The notes under the pieces were generated by a model. The model saw only the letters and a program-made list of their open reading frames with translations. It had not been told where the DNA came from and ran no database searches. Of a stretch of DNA of 64,000 nt, positions 1-21,346 are shown in pieces; within the stretch, counting starts at the first letter, position 1, and the number at the start of each line of letters is the position of its first letter. The stretch comes from Siphlonurus alternatus (lineage: Eukaryota; Arthropoda; Insecta; Ephemeroptera; Siphlonuridae). Both the position numbers and the translations under genes were made by a program. The stretch spans positions 23,542,816-23,606,815 of the forward strand of contig OX463779.1 of NCBI GenBank assembly GCA_949825025.1, given 5' to 3'.

Positions 1-56
1 CGTGTGCGTTTTTACTAACCCTTGGCGTCAATACTGACCATTTCCCTCGCTTGCAG

Positions 57-11722
<11,666 letters not shown>

Positions 11723-13085
11723 ACTCTGAGGTTTCTTCGGACCTTTTAAGAGTCAGTTTTTCCCCAGCCTCTTATCTACATACTGTATATTAGCTGGTGC
11801 AGTCTATTTAGTCTCCATGATAGGACTATATCGTGAAATCAAATAGTTATACATATATATAATATTGTTGTTATTATTATAATTGGTTATTGTTAAAAAT
11901 GGATATCATATAATTTTATAAATGTATTGTAGAATATATGCTCAAATTAATAGTGTGCTCTCTAATTTTTAATTTCGTGTACATTGTTCTAGTCTCAAAT
12001 AATGCAAATTTAGATGAAAAATTATCAGGAACGAATATTTTAAATTTGCATGGAATGTCATATGATGTTATTGTTAAATATTTTTGGCAGTTACATGCAT
12101 TGCGTATTTTTTTAAGTAATGCTCATTCCTTTACTTGGAGCTTTTCAATGTACTATATAGGCCTTGTATATCCTTCATTATAAGTGATTGGATCTTCCAT
12201 GCAGTAAAAAAAATTATATGCATAAATTTAGCATGTGTCTTAAAGCTTTCAATGAGCTAGCTAATCGCATTATAATGCCTTAGATGGTCGATCAGATTAT
12301 GTTATTTTGTGAAACTTTACTGTGTTTACAAAGACTGTTATTTTTGTACAAGATTAGGCTCTGAGCCTATTCAACAAACTCTTTAAAGAAGGATCTTGAT
12401 GGTGTAAGTACTTTATATTAAATTCTAATTACTGTAAAAAAATATATATATAATGTTAGCATGCAAAAAAAAAAAAAAAAGAAGACTATATCATTAATTA
12501 TAAAAGTTGTTATTTCATACTTTATTTCTTGTTTTATTTTATTTTAGTACACATATATTGCTAAATATTGTTATTATTATGTTTTATGCAATGAGAAAGA
12601 TTTACAATATTCACACAGATACACATATAATAATATTATATAATATAATACATTTTGGTTTAGGATAAATATTTTTTTATCTATCAAACTAATTTAAGTC
12701 TTTCTCTTTTCTTTTCTTTTTTTTTTTTAACATAAAATCTTACATGAAAATCTTTCTCGTAGTGCACGCAAATATGGCATAATTTATGTTACAAATAGTT
12801 GATATTTTTAGCCTATAACGATTTATGATGATATTTTAATTTATTTTGAGTTGTGCATGCATAGCCTGTACATTTATAGAATTCTATTAATAATACTTCT
12901 AATATTCTTAAAATGACTTATGGACTAGAGAAGTTTTATTTGAGGTAGCAACAAAAAGAAAAAAAGGGGCAATGAAATATACATTAAAATAACATTTTTC
13001 ACAAACATTAATAGCTCATAATAAGACAAATATTAGAGTTTTACAATAGTCTTTTTTGATACAATTTTCTCCCTTATATTTAATA
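11723..13085 (+). other. PC 3' UTR and downstream flank
   Basis: AT-rich sequence after the PC stop. No canonical AATAAA was noticed before the Polinton. An ATTAAA at 12983-12988 is a possible weak poly(A) signal. It is unclear whether the Polinton sits in the PC 3' UTR or beyond it. Confidence 0.5.
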
Positions 13086-13091
13086 TATATT
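13086..13091. repeat. Left target-site duplication of the Polinton
   Basis: TATATT directly before the left terminal repeat, identical to 28545-28550 after the right one. Confidence 0.9.
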
Positions 13092-13368
13092 AGTAGATTA
13101 GGGTAGCCATTCCTGCCTTTGGGGATCAAGGGATCACGTGACGTCACATCCTGTGACGTCACAGGATGTGACGACATGAGCTGTCACTCTATCATCAATA
13201 CATTGATTGGGGGGGGGGGGGGGGGGGGCATGATCGATTGAATGGCTATTGGAACCAATATATCTATCGACCGATAACCAGTAAATTCATTATTGATTTA
13301 TTGATAAATTAATTTTATTATTATTTTTTTATCATCCGATCGATATTGAAATTATTGATTGATATAAA

Positions 13369-13400
<32 letters not shown>
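13092..13400 (+). repeat. Left inverted terminal repeat of the Polinton
   Basis: It matches the reverse complement of 28243-28544. The outer ~165 bp are identical apart from the length of a G tract (20 G at 13209-13228, 11 on the other side). The inner part differs by several substitutions and small indels. It contains a perfect 32-bp palindrome at 13142-13173 centred on TGACGTCA, and a second TGACGTCA just outside it. Confidence 0.95.
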
Positions 13401-13406
<6 letters not shown>

Positions 13407-13703
13407 TATACAATAAATCTATATATACTGTATATTATATCTTACACACTCTTTTTTCAATAAAATTATCAAAAATAAAATTATTGATTATTGATAAATA
13501 AATAGAATTAACTTTTCAGTGACGTCAAAATAAATAAAAGAACGTTATTGGATTCCATTTCTTTGACGGTTAGTAGCAGGGAAATGCACTTGAACTTCTT
13601 GGAAACTATAAACGTGACACATGATCATGTAGAGATTGTCCAAGCACTGTCTGGATAAGCCGCTTTGATGTGATAGCAACACCGTATCCCCCTTCCTCCC
13701 TCC

Positions 13704-13709
<6 letters not shown>

Positions 13710-13781
<72 letters not shown>
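13710..13781. repeat. (TC)n microsatellite inside the Polinton
   Basis: About 72 bp of TC units between the left terminal repeat and the TATA box at 13905. Simple repeats are abundant across the whole window. Confidence 0.95.
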
Positions 13782-13785
<4 letters not shown>

Positions 13786-13904
13786 TTTCATGCATGTGTT
13801 GGTTGGAATATGCACCTTCAAGGCTAGCGAATATATATTATAAACTGCTTTGTTGACGTTTTATATATATTCAATATATTCACCAACACAAAGTGCTGCG
13901 AATG

Positions 13905-13995
13905 TATAAAAGGCTGTGAGCTGTGAGGCAAAGTTACTACTTTCAACGAGACCTCAATGACGACGCATCATAAAGAAGCTCTCTCTGCAGTGCCG
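13905..13995 (+). promoter_or_regulatory. TATA promoter and probable first exon of the left (PolB) transcript
   Basis: A strong TATAAAAG at 13905-13912 is followed after about 85 bases by a consensus donor, CCG|GTATGT, at 13995/13996. A polypyrimidine-type acceptor (TATGCTTTCAG) ends at 15404, 207 bases before the PolB ATG. This suggests a short leader exon spliced over a 1.4-kb intron. An ATG at 13957 in the leader opens a short frame that stops soon after the proposed junction, so it would be an upstream ORF or a separate peptide. Inference only; no transcript is available. Confidence 0.55.
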
Positions 13996-14038
13996 GTATG
14001 TATATTATACCACGTGTGGATTAAAACTTTAATATTGT

Positions 14039-14276
14039 AAACATATGAGAACTCACTTCATATTATACAGCATAAAAATATATTAGCAAGAAGCGGTTAG
14101 GAGAAATGTCATGCTTACTATGCAAGCCGACGTGTGAGTTGTTGTTTAAGCCTGTAGTGTTTATGTACCATAGAGCTAGCATATTAAAGATATAGTACGA
14201 GGCGTGATATTGTGAAGAGTAAAATATTAAAGAGAGGTAACAAGGAAAACTCAGCAACAAGAACGCCGACATGCAA

Positions 14277-14314
<38 letters not shown>

Positions 14315-15330
14315 CCTGCAATGTTTATACACAATATCGTATAAAGACGTCTGAGAATTTTCTTGCCTTAAATACTGACATTTGTTGGGTATAAAGAAAA
14401 TTTAAATTAATATTTTACTGTTTATATTTTTAATATTTATAATCATTGCTGCTTACTAATAAAGAGAAATTTGATGAAAGGGAGTGGAAGTTTAGCTCAC
14501 AGCAACATCCTCGCTGAAAACTAGATTTTGCATTGTGTATCCTTGAAAAGTTGATATATTATAAGGTATAAAAAATATGAAAAGTTGTAGAAAGCTGCAA
14601 GCATATGAGAACACACTTCAAACTATACAGCATCATTATATGGCAAGTTTTATAATGTTTTGAGGAGGTATATTATTTAATAAAATGCATGAAGACGTTT
14701 GTGTTTCCTTGCAAGGAGTTTAAGTTGCGTCTGTAAATAATAGTCAACTTTTCATGCATTAGTAAATAAAAAGAAGAAAACTTTGCAGTTTATTAAAATC
14801 TTTTGCATTATAAATCTTACTTATAATACTGAGGAATAAAAAATATTATAGTGAATTTTACGTGTAATTTTTTTGTAGTAGTTTTAATCATTTTAGCATT
14901 TGCAAACAACTTTTCATGCATTAGTAAATGAAAGAAAGAAAACTTTGCAGTGTATGAGAATTTTCTTTTGCTATAACTTCTTACTTATAATACTGGGGTA
15001 TAAAAAAATGTTAAAGTAAACTTTTAATGTTTATTTATTATTTTTTTTTTATTTTAGTAGGTTAATTCATTTTAGCATTTGCAAGCAACTTTTCATGCAT
15101 TAGTAAATGTAAAGAAGAAAAATTAGCCGTGTATATGATTTGTTTTCTTTATAACTATTTAAGATACTTGTAGCTAGGAAAAAAAAAATGGGAGGGGAAG
15201 GGGGAGGGGTAGGGAATAGCATTAACGTGTGTCTATAAAGTCTGTAAAGTATAAAAAAATAATAAAAAATTAATATTTGAATTTTCGAAGCTCCTGTAAA
15301 TAGGCAACTTTTCATACATGAAAAAAAAAA
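14039..15330 (+). repeat. Diverged direct repeats upstream of PolB
   Basis: The phrase AACTTTTCATGCATTAGTAA recurs at 14746, 14908 and 15087, with a decayed fourth copy at 15306. Each is followed by similar AT-rich sequence, so the unit is about 160-220 bp. A second pair (CATATGAGAAC... CTTCA...TATACAGCAT) lies at about 14041 and 14603. This non-coding stretch fills the proposed leader intron. A poly(T) tract lies at about 14281-14311. Confidence 0.75.
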
Positions 15331-15611
15331 TGAAAATCTATAAAATTATACTTGATATGTTGCCAACGTTTATCTAATTTAATAAACATTTCTGTATGCT
15401 TTCAGAGACTGTCTTCATGCTGAACTATCCATAAAAAAACACACTGCATCAGCCCGAGATGACTGCAGACCAAATTTTTTTTTAAGACGTTATACACCAT
15501 CATGGAAATAAAAGTATTATACACGTAACTCAATTGTATAAAATATAACAATACTAAATGATTTTTACATTTTAATATTAAAAGTAAATTGTGTATAAAA
15601 GTAACGGCAAA

Positions 15612-18600
15612 ATGTCTCTTAGTAAACGCAGTGATAAATTAAATTGTAACAAATGTAATTTTGAGTTGGTTGATATACACTCTTTAAAATTGCATGAACT
15701 TCTGGTACATAACATAAGTACATTCAAATGTCCAGATTGCGAAGCATACTTCAGCCAGAAAACAAACTTAAGTAGACACATGAAAAACACATGTAAAAAA
15801 AATATAAATAACCGACCTGTACATAATATAAATACAGTAGATGTAGCGAAAAGACAAAAAACAAATGACAGTGCTAATTTCAATGCATCTGATCTTATCT
15901 GTGAAAACAGAGAGGATGAGGCTTCAAAAATATTAAAAAAATATCCTTGCCCGCAATGTAGTAAAAGCTTTACTAGATCAGATGGATTGAAGAGGCATTG
16001 CAAAACTTGCGGAAGAGAAAAAACTCAACGCAAAGTTACGTACACAACAGACACAAACATTGAAAATGCTGTAGCTTCTACATCAGCAGGGTCCGTTACT
16101 CACAGGGGAAATGATTACATCAATGATGATATTTTACAAAATAAGGAAGTAATATTACTTGAAACTGCATTTAAAAACCGCTTACATACATACCATATAG
16201 CAAATAACACTGAACAACATGACCCTATTAAATACTTGGAAGCTAAAAAACAATTATTAATGGAGCTTATTCAAAAAGAAGTAAAAAATAATACCTCTGT
16301 TAAAGTTAATGTACATTTCGAGTGCAATCATACAAATCTCTTAGGTGAAACTCAAATTAAAAATTTCAAAACAATGAACAGACCAATTTTCGAAGAAACA
16401 GATGTAGCAGCGCATTTAGACCGTACTTTTGATAAGTTAAAGAACGAAATGTCTGAATTTGCCAGTAAAGGTAGTGGGTGGACTGTAAATACAGTGATTG
16501 GAATACAACTTAGAGTTAACAAATATACTCCCCTGAAAGGTTTCAGTTTTATTCCATTACCAAAAGAAATAGCATTACGCCATGCTGTCATTAACATTCA
16601 AAATGATGATAATGAATGTTTTCGGTATGCAATTCTTGCAAAACTTCTTCAAGCCGTTAATGATAGAAGCTACCCTGAATGTTATGCTACTTTAAAACAC
16701 AAAATAAACTTCTCCTGCATACCTTTCCCTGCATCAATAAGTGATATAAAAAAATTTGAAAAAGTCAATACCATGAGTATAAATGTTTTTGGACTTGATG
16801 AAAATAACAAGGTTTATCCAATAAAAGTTGTCGATGATGAATTAGAAAATCATAGAGATTTATTATTTTTAAGAAACAAGGAAGGTAAAACTCATTACTG
16901 CTACATCAGTGACTTCGACAAATTGCTGAGTTCTCAGCTATCAAAAAATCACCACAAAAAGTACATATGTAAGAGGTGTTTTTCATATTTCATATCAAAC
17001 GGGGAAGCACGCCTGGCAGAGCACAAAAAATTATGCACTGCACACAAGGTAGCCAAAGTTAGAATGCCAAATGACGAGAACAAAATAATAAAATTTAAAA
17101 ATTTTGAACGAGGCAATAGATTACCAATAAGTGTATATGCTGACTTTGAAAGTATTCTGAAAAAAGTACAAACTTGCAAAAATAATCCTAATATTTCCTC
17201 CTCAACCAAAATTCAAGTGCATGATCCTCTTAGCTATGGAGTTTATGTAAAAAGTTGCAACCTTCTTGATGATGAATTGAAACTACTTCCAAATGAGCCT
17301 TTTATATACAGAAAAAAGGAGGAAACAGATGAAGACGTTGCAGTTCACTTCATGAACTATATCAAAGACCTTGCTTTCAAAGTCAGAAAAATATATGCAA
17401 AATATGATCCAATGATCCCGCTAACAAAAGAAGAGCAGGAACGTTATGATCAAGCAAGCACTTGTTATTTATGCATGAAAGAATACACAAAAAACAACAT
17501 CAAAGTCCGAGATCATTGCCACCATACAGGGGCGTGGCGCGGAGCGGCTCACCAATCTTGCAATTTAAATACAAGAAAGCCAAGAATTTTGCCAATTTTC
17601 TTTCACAACCTTAGCATGTATGACTCCCACTTCATTATTAAAGCATTGAACTGTGTTGAAGGTGATGTACAAGTAATACCAAGCACTGAAGAGAAGTATA
17701 TTACATTTACAAAGAGAATTGCAAACATTGAATGTAAATTTATTGATTCTTACCGCTTCATGCCAAGTAGTCTTGCTAGGTTAGCTGATATATTGCCACG
17801 TGAAAAATTTTTTGAAACAGCAAAGCACTTCCCACAACATTTACTTAACCTTGTAATTCGTAAAGGCGTATATCCATATGACTATACAGACTCATTAGAG
17901 AAATTAAAAGAAACCTCACTGCCATCTAAGGAGCATTTTTATAGTCTACTTACAGAAACAAACATTAGTGATTCAGAGTACAACCATGCAGGAAAAGTAT
18001 GGAACGCTTTTGCTATGAAAACATTAGGAGAATACAGCGATACATACTTAAAAGTGGATATACTTTTACTTGCTGATATTTTTGAAAATTTTAGAGATAT
18101 TTGTTTAAAACACTACGAACTTGACCCTTGCTACTACTTTACAGCACCAGGCTTATCCTGGGATGCAGTTTTAAAGCATACAAAAGTAGAACTAGAACTT
18201 TTAGTAGACTATGAAATGCTCCTTATGATAGAAAATGGAATTCGTGGTGGATTAACTCAATGTATCAAACGTCATGCAAAAGCTAACAACCCGTATCTAA
18301 AAGACTACAACCCCTACCTGCCTACCACCTACCTGATTCACTATGATAGCAACAATTTATACGGCCAAGCCATGAGTGCCACTCTGCCATTGGGGGGCTT
18401 TAAGTGGGTTGAAAACTTTGCTGAGATTGGTTCTATAGAGGACCTGGATGATGAGGGAGAAGATGGCTACATTTTCAATGTAGATGTAACGTATCCACAA
18501 TACTTGCATGATGAACATGCTGACTTGCCATTTTTACCAATTTCTCAACGTCCTCCTGGTTCTAAATACACAAAACTTATGACCACTTTAACAAACAAAC

Positions 18601-19571
18601 AAAACTACGTAGTTCATTATAGACTGTTGAAACAAGCACTGAAATATGGTCTTAAAATACAGAAAATTAATAGCGTTTTGACATTCAAGCAGTCAAAATG
18701 GCTTGCTTCATACATTCAGCTTAATACAGAATTACGTGCAAAAGCCACGAATGACTTTGAAACAGATTTCTTTAAACTTATGAACAATTCAGTCTACGGC
18801 AAGACCATGGAACAAGTACGAAACCGCATGAATTTAAAGCTCGTGGTATCAGAGGAACGTTTGAAGTACTATATCAACAAACCAAACTTCTTAGATAGGA
18901 CAATATTTTCAGAAAATGTTGTAGCTGTTCATCTGGCAAAAGAAGAAATTTTCTTTAATAAGCCAATATTTGTTGGGCAAGCCATTCTAGATCTATCTAA
19001 GCTTTTTATGTATGACTTCCATTATTCTATAATGAAACCAATATACAATGACCGTATATACATATGTTACATGGACACTGACTGTTATTTAGTTTTAATT
19101 GAGTGTAACGACTTTTATGAAGACCTGAAATCCAAGCTTATGGAATATTTTGACACCTCAAATTATCCTGATACACACCCATGCTACTCAGCAAAATACA
19201 AAAGACGGCTTGGAAAATTTAAGGATGAAACCAAGTCAATCCCAATAGCTGAGTTTGTAGGATTGCGTTCAAAAATGTATGCAATTAAAGTAAACAATTT
19301 TGAAATTAAAAAGTTAAAGGGTGTCAAAACTTATGCTGTCCAGAGTAAAATCAGTTTTGATGACTATTTCAAATGTCTACAAACACAAACTGAAACACTT
19401 GTGTCATTTAGACATATGCGTTCCTTCAAACATGATATATTTACTCTTGAAAGCACCAAAAAGGCTTTATCTCCATTTGACGATAAACGCATTATACTAG
19501 AAGATGGTGTCAACACCTTACCATATGGACATTACAAAAATGTGAATAATGAAATTGACTTGAATAATTAA
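15612..19571 (+). CDS. pPolB: Polinton protein-primed family B DNA polymerase with N-terminal C2H2 fingers
   Basis: 1319 residues from the ATG at 15612; the open frame extends slightly upstream without another ATG. The N-terminal ~145 residues carry three C2H2-like fingers (CNKC...H-x4-H, CPDC...H, CPQC...H). The exonuclease domain shows YADFES (about 510), HNLSMYDSHF (about 664) and YLKVDILLLAD (about 811). Between the first two sits a CYLC...RDHCHHTG...AHQSCN block (about 617) like the zinc site of endonuclease VII-type proteins. The polymerase domain shows YDSNNLYGQ (motif A, about 909), NNSVYGKT (motif B, about 1057) and MDTDCYL (motif C, about 1153). Motif C ends in Cys where Ser is usual. 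Expected to replicate the linear element from its terminal repeats with a protein primer, as in the family. AATAAA at 19625. Intact. Confidence 0.96.
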   Translation: MSLSKRSDKLNCNKCNFELVDIHSLKLHELLVHNISTFKCPDCEAYFSQKTNLSRHMKNTCKKNINNRPVHNINTVDVAKRQKTNDSANFNASDLICENREDEASKILKKYPCPQCSKSFTRSDGLKRHCKTCGREKTQRKVTYTTDTNIENAVASTSAGSVTHRGNDYINDDILQNKEVILLETAFKNRLHTYHIANNTEQHDPIKYLEAKKQLLMELIQKEVKNNTSVKVNVHFECNHTNLLGETQIKNFKTMNRPIFEETDVAAHLDRTFDKLKNEMSEFASKGSGWTVNTVIGIQLRVNKYTPLKGFSFIPLPKEIALRHAVINIQNDDNECFRYAILAKLLQAVNDRSYPECYATLKHKINFSCIPFPASISDIKKFEKVNTMSINVFGLDENNKVYPIKVVDDELENHRDLLFLRNKEGKTHYCYISDFDKLLSSQLSKNHHKKYICKRCFSYFISNGEARLAEHKKLCTAHKVAKVRMPNDENKIIKFKNFERGNRLPISVYADFESILKKVQTCKNNPNISSSTKIQVHDPLSYGVYVKSCNLLDDELKLLPNEPFIYRKKEETDEDVAVHFMNYIKDLAFKVRKIYAKYDPMIPLTKEEQERYDQASTCYLCMKEYTKNNIKVRDHCHHTGAWRGAAHQSCNLNTRKPRILPIFFHNLSMYDSHFIIKALNCVEGDVQVIPSTEEKYITFTKRIANIECKFIDSYRFMPSSLARLADILPREKFFETAKHFPQHLLNLVIRKGVYPYDYTDSLEKLKETSLPSKEHFYSLLTETNISDSEYNHAGKVWNAFAMKTLGEYSDTYLKVDILLLADIFENFRDICLKHYELDPCYYFTAPGLSWDAVLKHTKVELELLVDYEMLLMIENGIRGGLTQCIKRHAKANNPYLKDYNPYLPTTYLIHYDSNNLYGQAMSATLPLGGFKWVENFAEIGSIEDLDDEGEDGYIFNVDVTYPQYLHDEHADLPFLPISQRPPGSKYTKLMTTLTNKQNYVVHYRLLKQALKYGLKIQKINSVLTFKQSKWLASYIQLNTELRAKATNDFETDFFKLMNNSVYGKTMEQVRNRMNLKLVVSEERLKYYINKPNFLDRTIFSENVVAVHLAKEEIFFNKPIFVGQAILDLSKLFMYDFHYSIMKPIYNDRIYICYMDTDCYLVLIECNDFYEDLKSKLMEYFDTSNYPDTHPCYSAKYKRRLGKFKDETKSIPIAEFVGLRSKMYAIKVNNFEIKKLKGVKTYAVQSKISFDDYFKCLQTQTETLVSFRHMRSFKHDIFTLESTKKALSPFDDKRIILEDGVNTLPYGHYKNVNNEIDLNN

Positions 19572-19950
19572 ATTGTATATAATTATGTTAAAATAGTTGA
19601 AGTGTATGTATGTAAAAATATTAAAATAAACTGTGTGTTTATTAACATTTAATGTAGATGTCTGCTTATTTGTATTATATTACTCATGAATAAAAAAATA
19701 ATAATATTTAAAATATATTTTATAATTTCTTGTCCCTTATCTTATGTTATAAATTAAAATAAATTATTTCATAAAGGTTTCAGAGAAAATGAGGATATCA
19801 AGTTTGGTTTTACAAATATTTTTTTTATTTTTGTTCGAATATATTGTTCAGTAATATTTATATACATTTTTTTTTTTTTCATTATCTGCATTTTAACATA
19901 ATACTAGAGAGAAATACATAAATAAGAAATATAAAAAACATTACATTAGC
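19572..19950. other. Convergent intergenic region between PolB and integrase
   Basis: AT-rich, with poly(A) signals for both converging transcripts: AATAAA at 19625 (+) and its complement near 19824 (-). No coding sequence seen. Confidence 0.7.
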
Positions 19951-20886
19951 TCATCTATATAAATCTTTTTTGTTGATCCAGGAATTATGACTATTGTCAA
20001 AACCAATATATTTTACAAACAATTTATCACCAGATCTCTTTAGAATATTTTCCACTAAATATACTTCATCAACTTTTGTTTTTTGAAGTTCTTCTGCATA
20101 AAAAGCACCTAGAATAGGCTGACCAAGATAGTCTTCTAGCAGGTAAGTTGCTGGAATTGTATTCTGTACTTTAGTTATCTTAAAAAGTTCATTAGACCAA
20201 GACTGGTTATAGCCTTTAGTAAATACTCCCTTCTGTTTTGATATTCTTACTCTGTCACCAATCTTAAACTTCGCTGGCTTTGTAGGTACAACATCTAATT
20301 TATATACATTTGAAAGTAAACGCTGTTCATTTTTCCTCGTTACTTGAGCTGGTTTGAGTGAAATAGTGCTATGAACAGTGTGATTGTAGTTATAAATTAG
20401 TTTTGGTAGTAAAGCAAGCCATTTATACGAACCCTGCCTACTAAATTCCTTCCACATCTTATTTTTCAAAGTTCTATTAAAACGTTCACATACAAATGCC
20501 TTCATGGTACTAAAAGTACTATAATGGTTAATATTATATTGCTTCATGAGAGCTGCAAACGTAGAGTTATAAAACTCTTTTCCCGCATCACTATGGCAAT
20601 TTTTAGGTATGCGTCCTTGTTTCAGCACACTCTCCATTGCAGCAGACACTTCTTTTGCTGTCTTTTTCTTAACAGGAACAGCCCAAGAATATTTTGAAAA
20701 TATGCAAATTATAGTTAGAATGTAGTTGTAGCCATTGTTGACTCTTGAAAACTTATTCATCTCCACAAGGTCAATTTGCCAGGTATCGTCTATTCCTTTC
20801 ATCACAAGCTTTCTTCTTTTGTAGTGGACGCGTGCAGGTTTATGCAGTTCATTTACAATGATATCCTTAATTTTTTTTTTCTCCAT
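19951..20886 (-). CDS. INT: Polinton retroviral-type (rve) integrase with C-terminal chromodomain-like tail
   Basis: 311 residues. The catalytic core shows D39 (WQIDLVEM), D100 (CHSDAGKEF) and E134 (VCERFNRTLK), the DDE triad of rve integrases, which insert element ends and create short target duplications. This fits the 6-bp TATATT duplication seen here. After an SH3-like stretch (KFKIGDRVRIS) the C-terminus (about 274-311, YLVENILKRSGDKLFVKYIGF and a W near the end) reads like a chromodomain, which in related elements binds histone tails. It lies 22 bases downstream of the fibre-like gene on the same strand and converges on PolB. No frame damage. Confidence 0.95.
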   Translation of the reverse strand: MEKKKIKDIIVNELHKPARVHYKRRKLVMKGIDDTWQIDLVEMNKFSRVNNGYNYILTIICIFSKYSWAVPVKKKTAKEVSAAMESVLKQGRIPKNCHSDAGKEFYNSTFAALMKQYNINHYSTFSTMKAFVCERFNRTLKNKMWKEFSRQGSYKWLALLPKLIYNYNHTVHSTISLKPAQVTRKNEQRLLSNVYKLDVVPTKPAKFKIGDRVRISKQKGVFTKGYNQSWSNELFKITKVQNTIPATYLLEDYLGQPILGAFYAEELQKTKVDEVYLVENILKRSGDKLFVKYIGFDNSHNSWINKKDLYR

Positions 20887-20908
20887 TCTTTTTTTTTTTT
20901 TTTTAATT

Positions 20909-21310
20909 CTAATTCTCCTTGACGGTTAGCACGTCCTTTATGTCTTCAGACGTCACAGCAATTGAAGTTTCTGAATTGTGGCTACCATATTTATAATCCA
21001 ATGAAATGGCAGAAAGGTTTCCAATATCACTGTATAATAAATCATTAACTGTCTTTCTAAATTCAGCCAATGAAGATTGCTCTTTTTCCACAATGCTTCT
21101 TAACGTTTTTTGTTCGTCTTCCAGCTTGCTGCACTTCGAATCAACATAATGTTTGTTTGTTGCATCTTTATCATGAACAGGAGGAGTAACATTAACAAGT
21201 CTACGATATTTTACATTAATATAATCTTCGCTAACCAACAGAACATTTTCCTCCAAACCTAGTCTTTTTTGAGCATGGACTGACATGCGTCCAAACCTGT
21301 CAACGTTCAT
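20909..21310 (-). CDS. Small fibre-like structural protein (putative)
   Basis: 133 residues. Residues 45-57 (VHDKDATNKHYVD) match a motif seen repeatedly in phage and viral fibre shafts, where it forms trimeric beta structure. Heptad-like sequence follows (about 58-92), suggesting a trimeric coiled coil. By analogy with adenovirus-like particles it could be a vertex fibre. The remainder has no recognisable domain. It sits between the conserved Polinton protein and the integrase, 36 and 22 bases away, all on the minus strand, so co-transcription is likely. The fibre assignment is inference from the motif and context. Confidence 0.6.
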   Translation of the reverse strand: MNVDRFGRMSVHAQKRLGLEENVLLVSEDYINVKYRRLVNVTPPVHDKDATNKHYVDSKCSKLEDEQKTLRSIVEKEQSSLAEFRKTVNDLLYSDIGNLSAISLDYKYGSHNSETSIAVTSEDIKDVLTVKEN

Positions 21311-21346
21311 GTTTCTAATGTAAAGCCTCTACGTCACCACTTTATT

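Noticed and set aside
13209..13228. Telomeric or G-quadruplex array
   Set aside because: It is a single homopolymer inside the terminal repeat, mirrored by an 11-base C tract at the other end.
14746..15330. CRISPR-like array
   Set aside because: Repeats are long, diverged and few, in a eukaryotic element; spacers are not uniform.
15591..15611. Upstream extension of PolB
   Set aside because: No ATG before 15612 in that frame.
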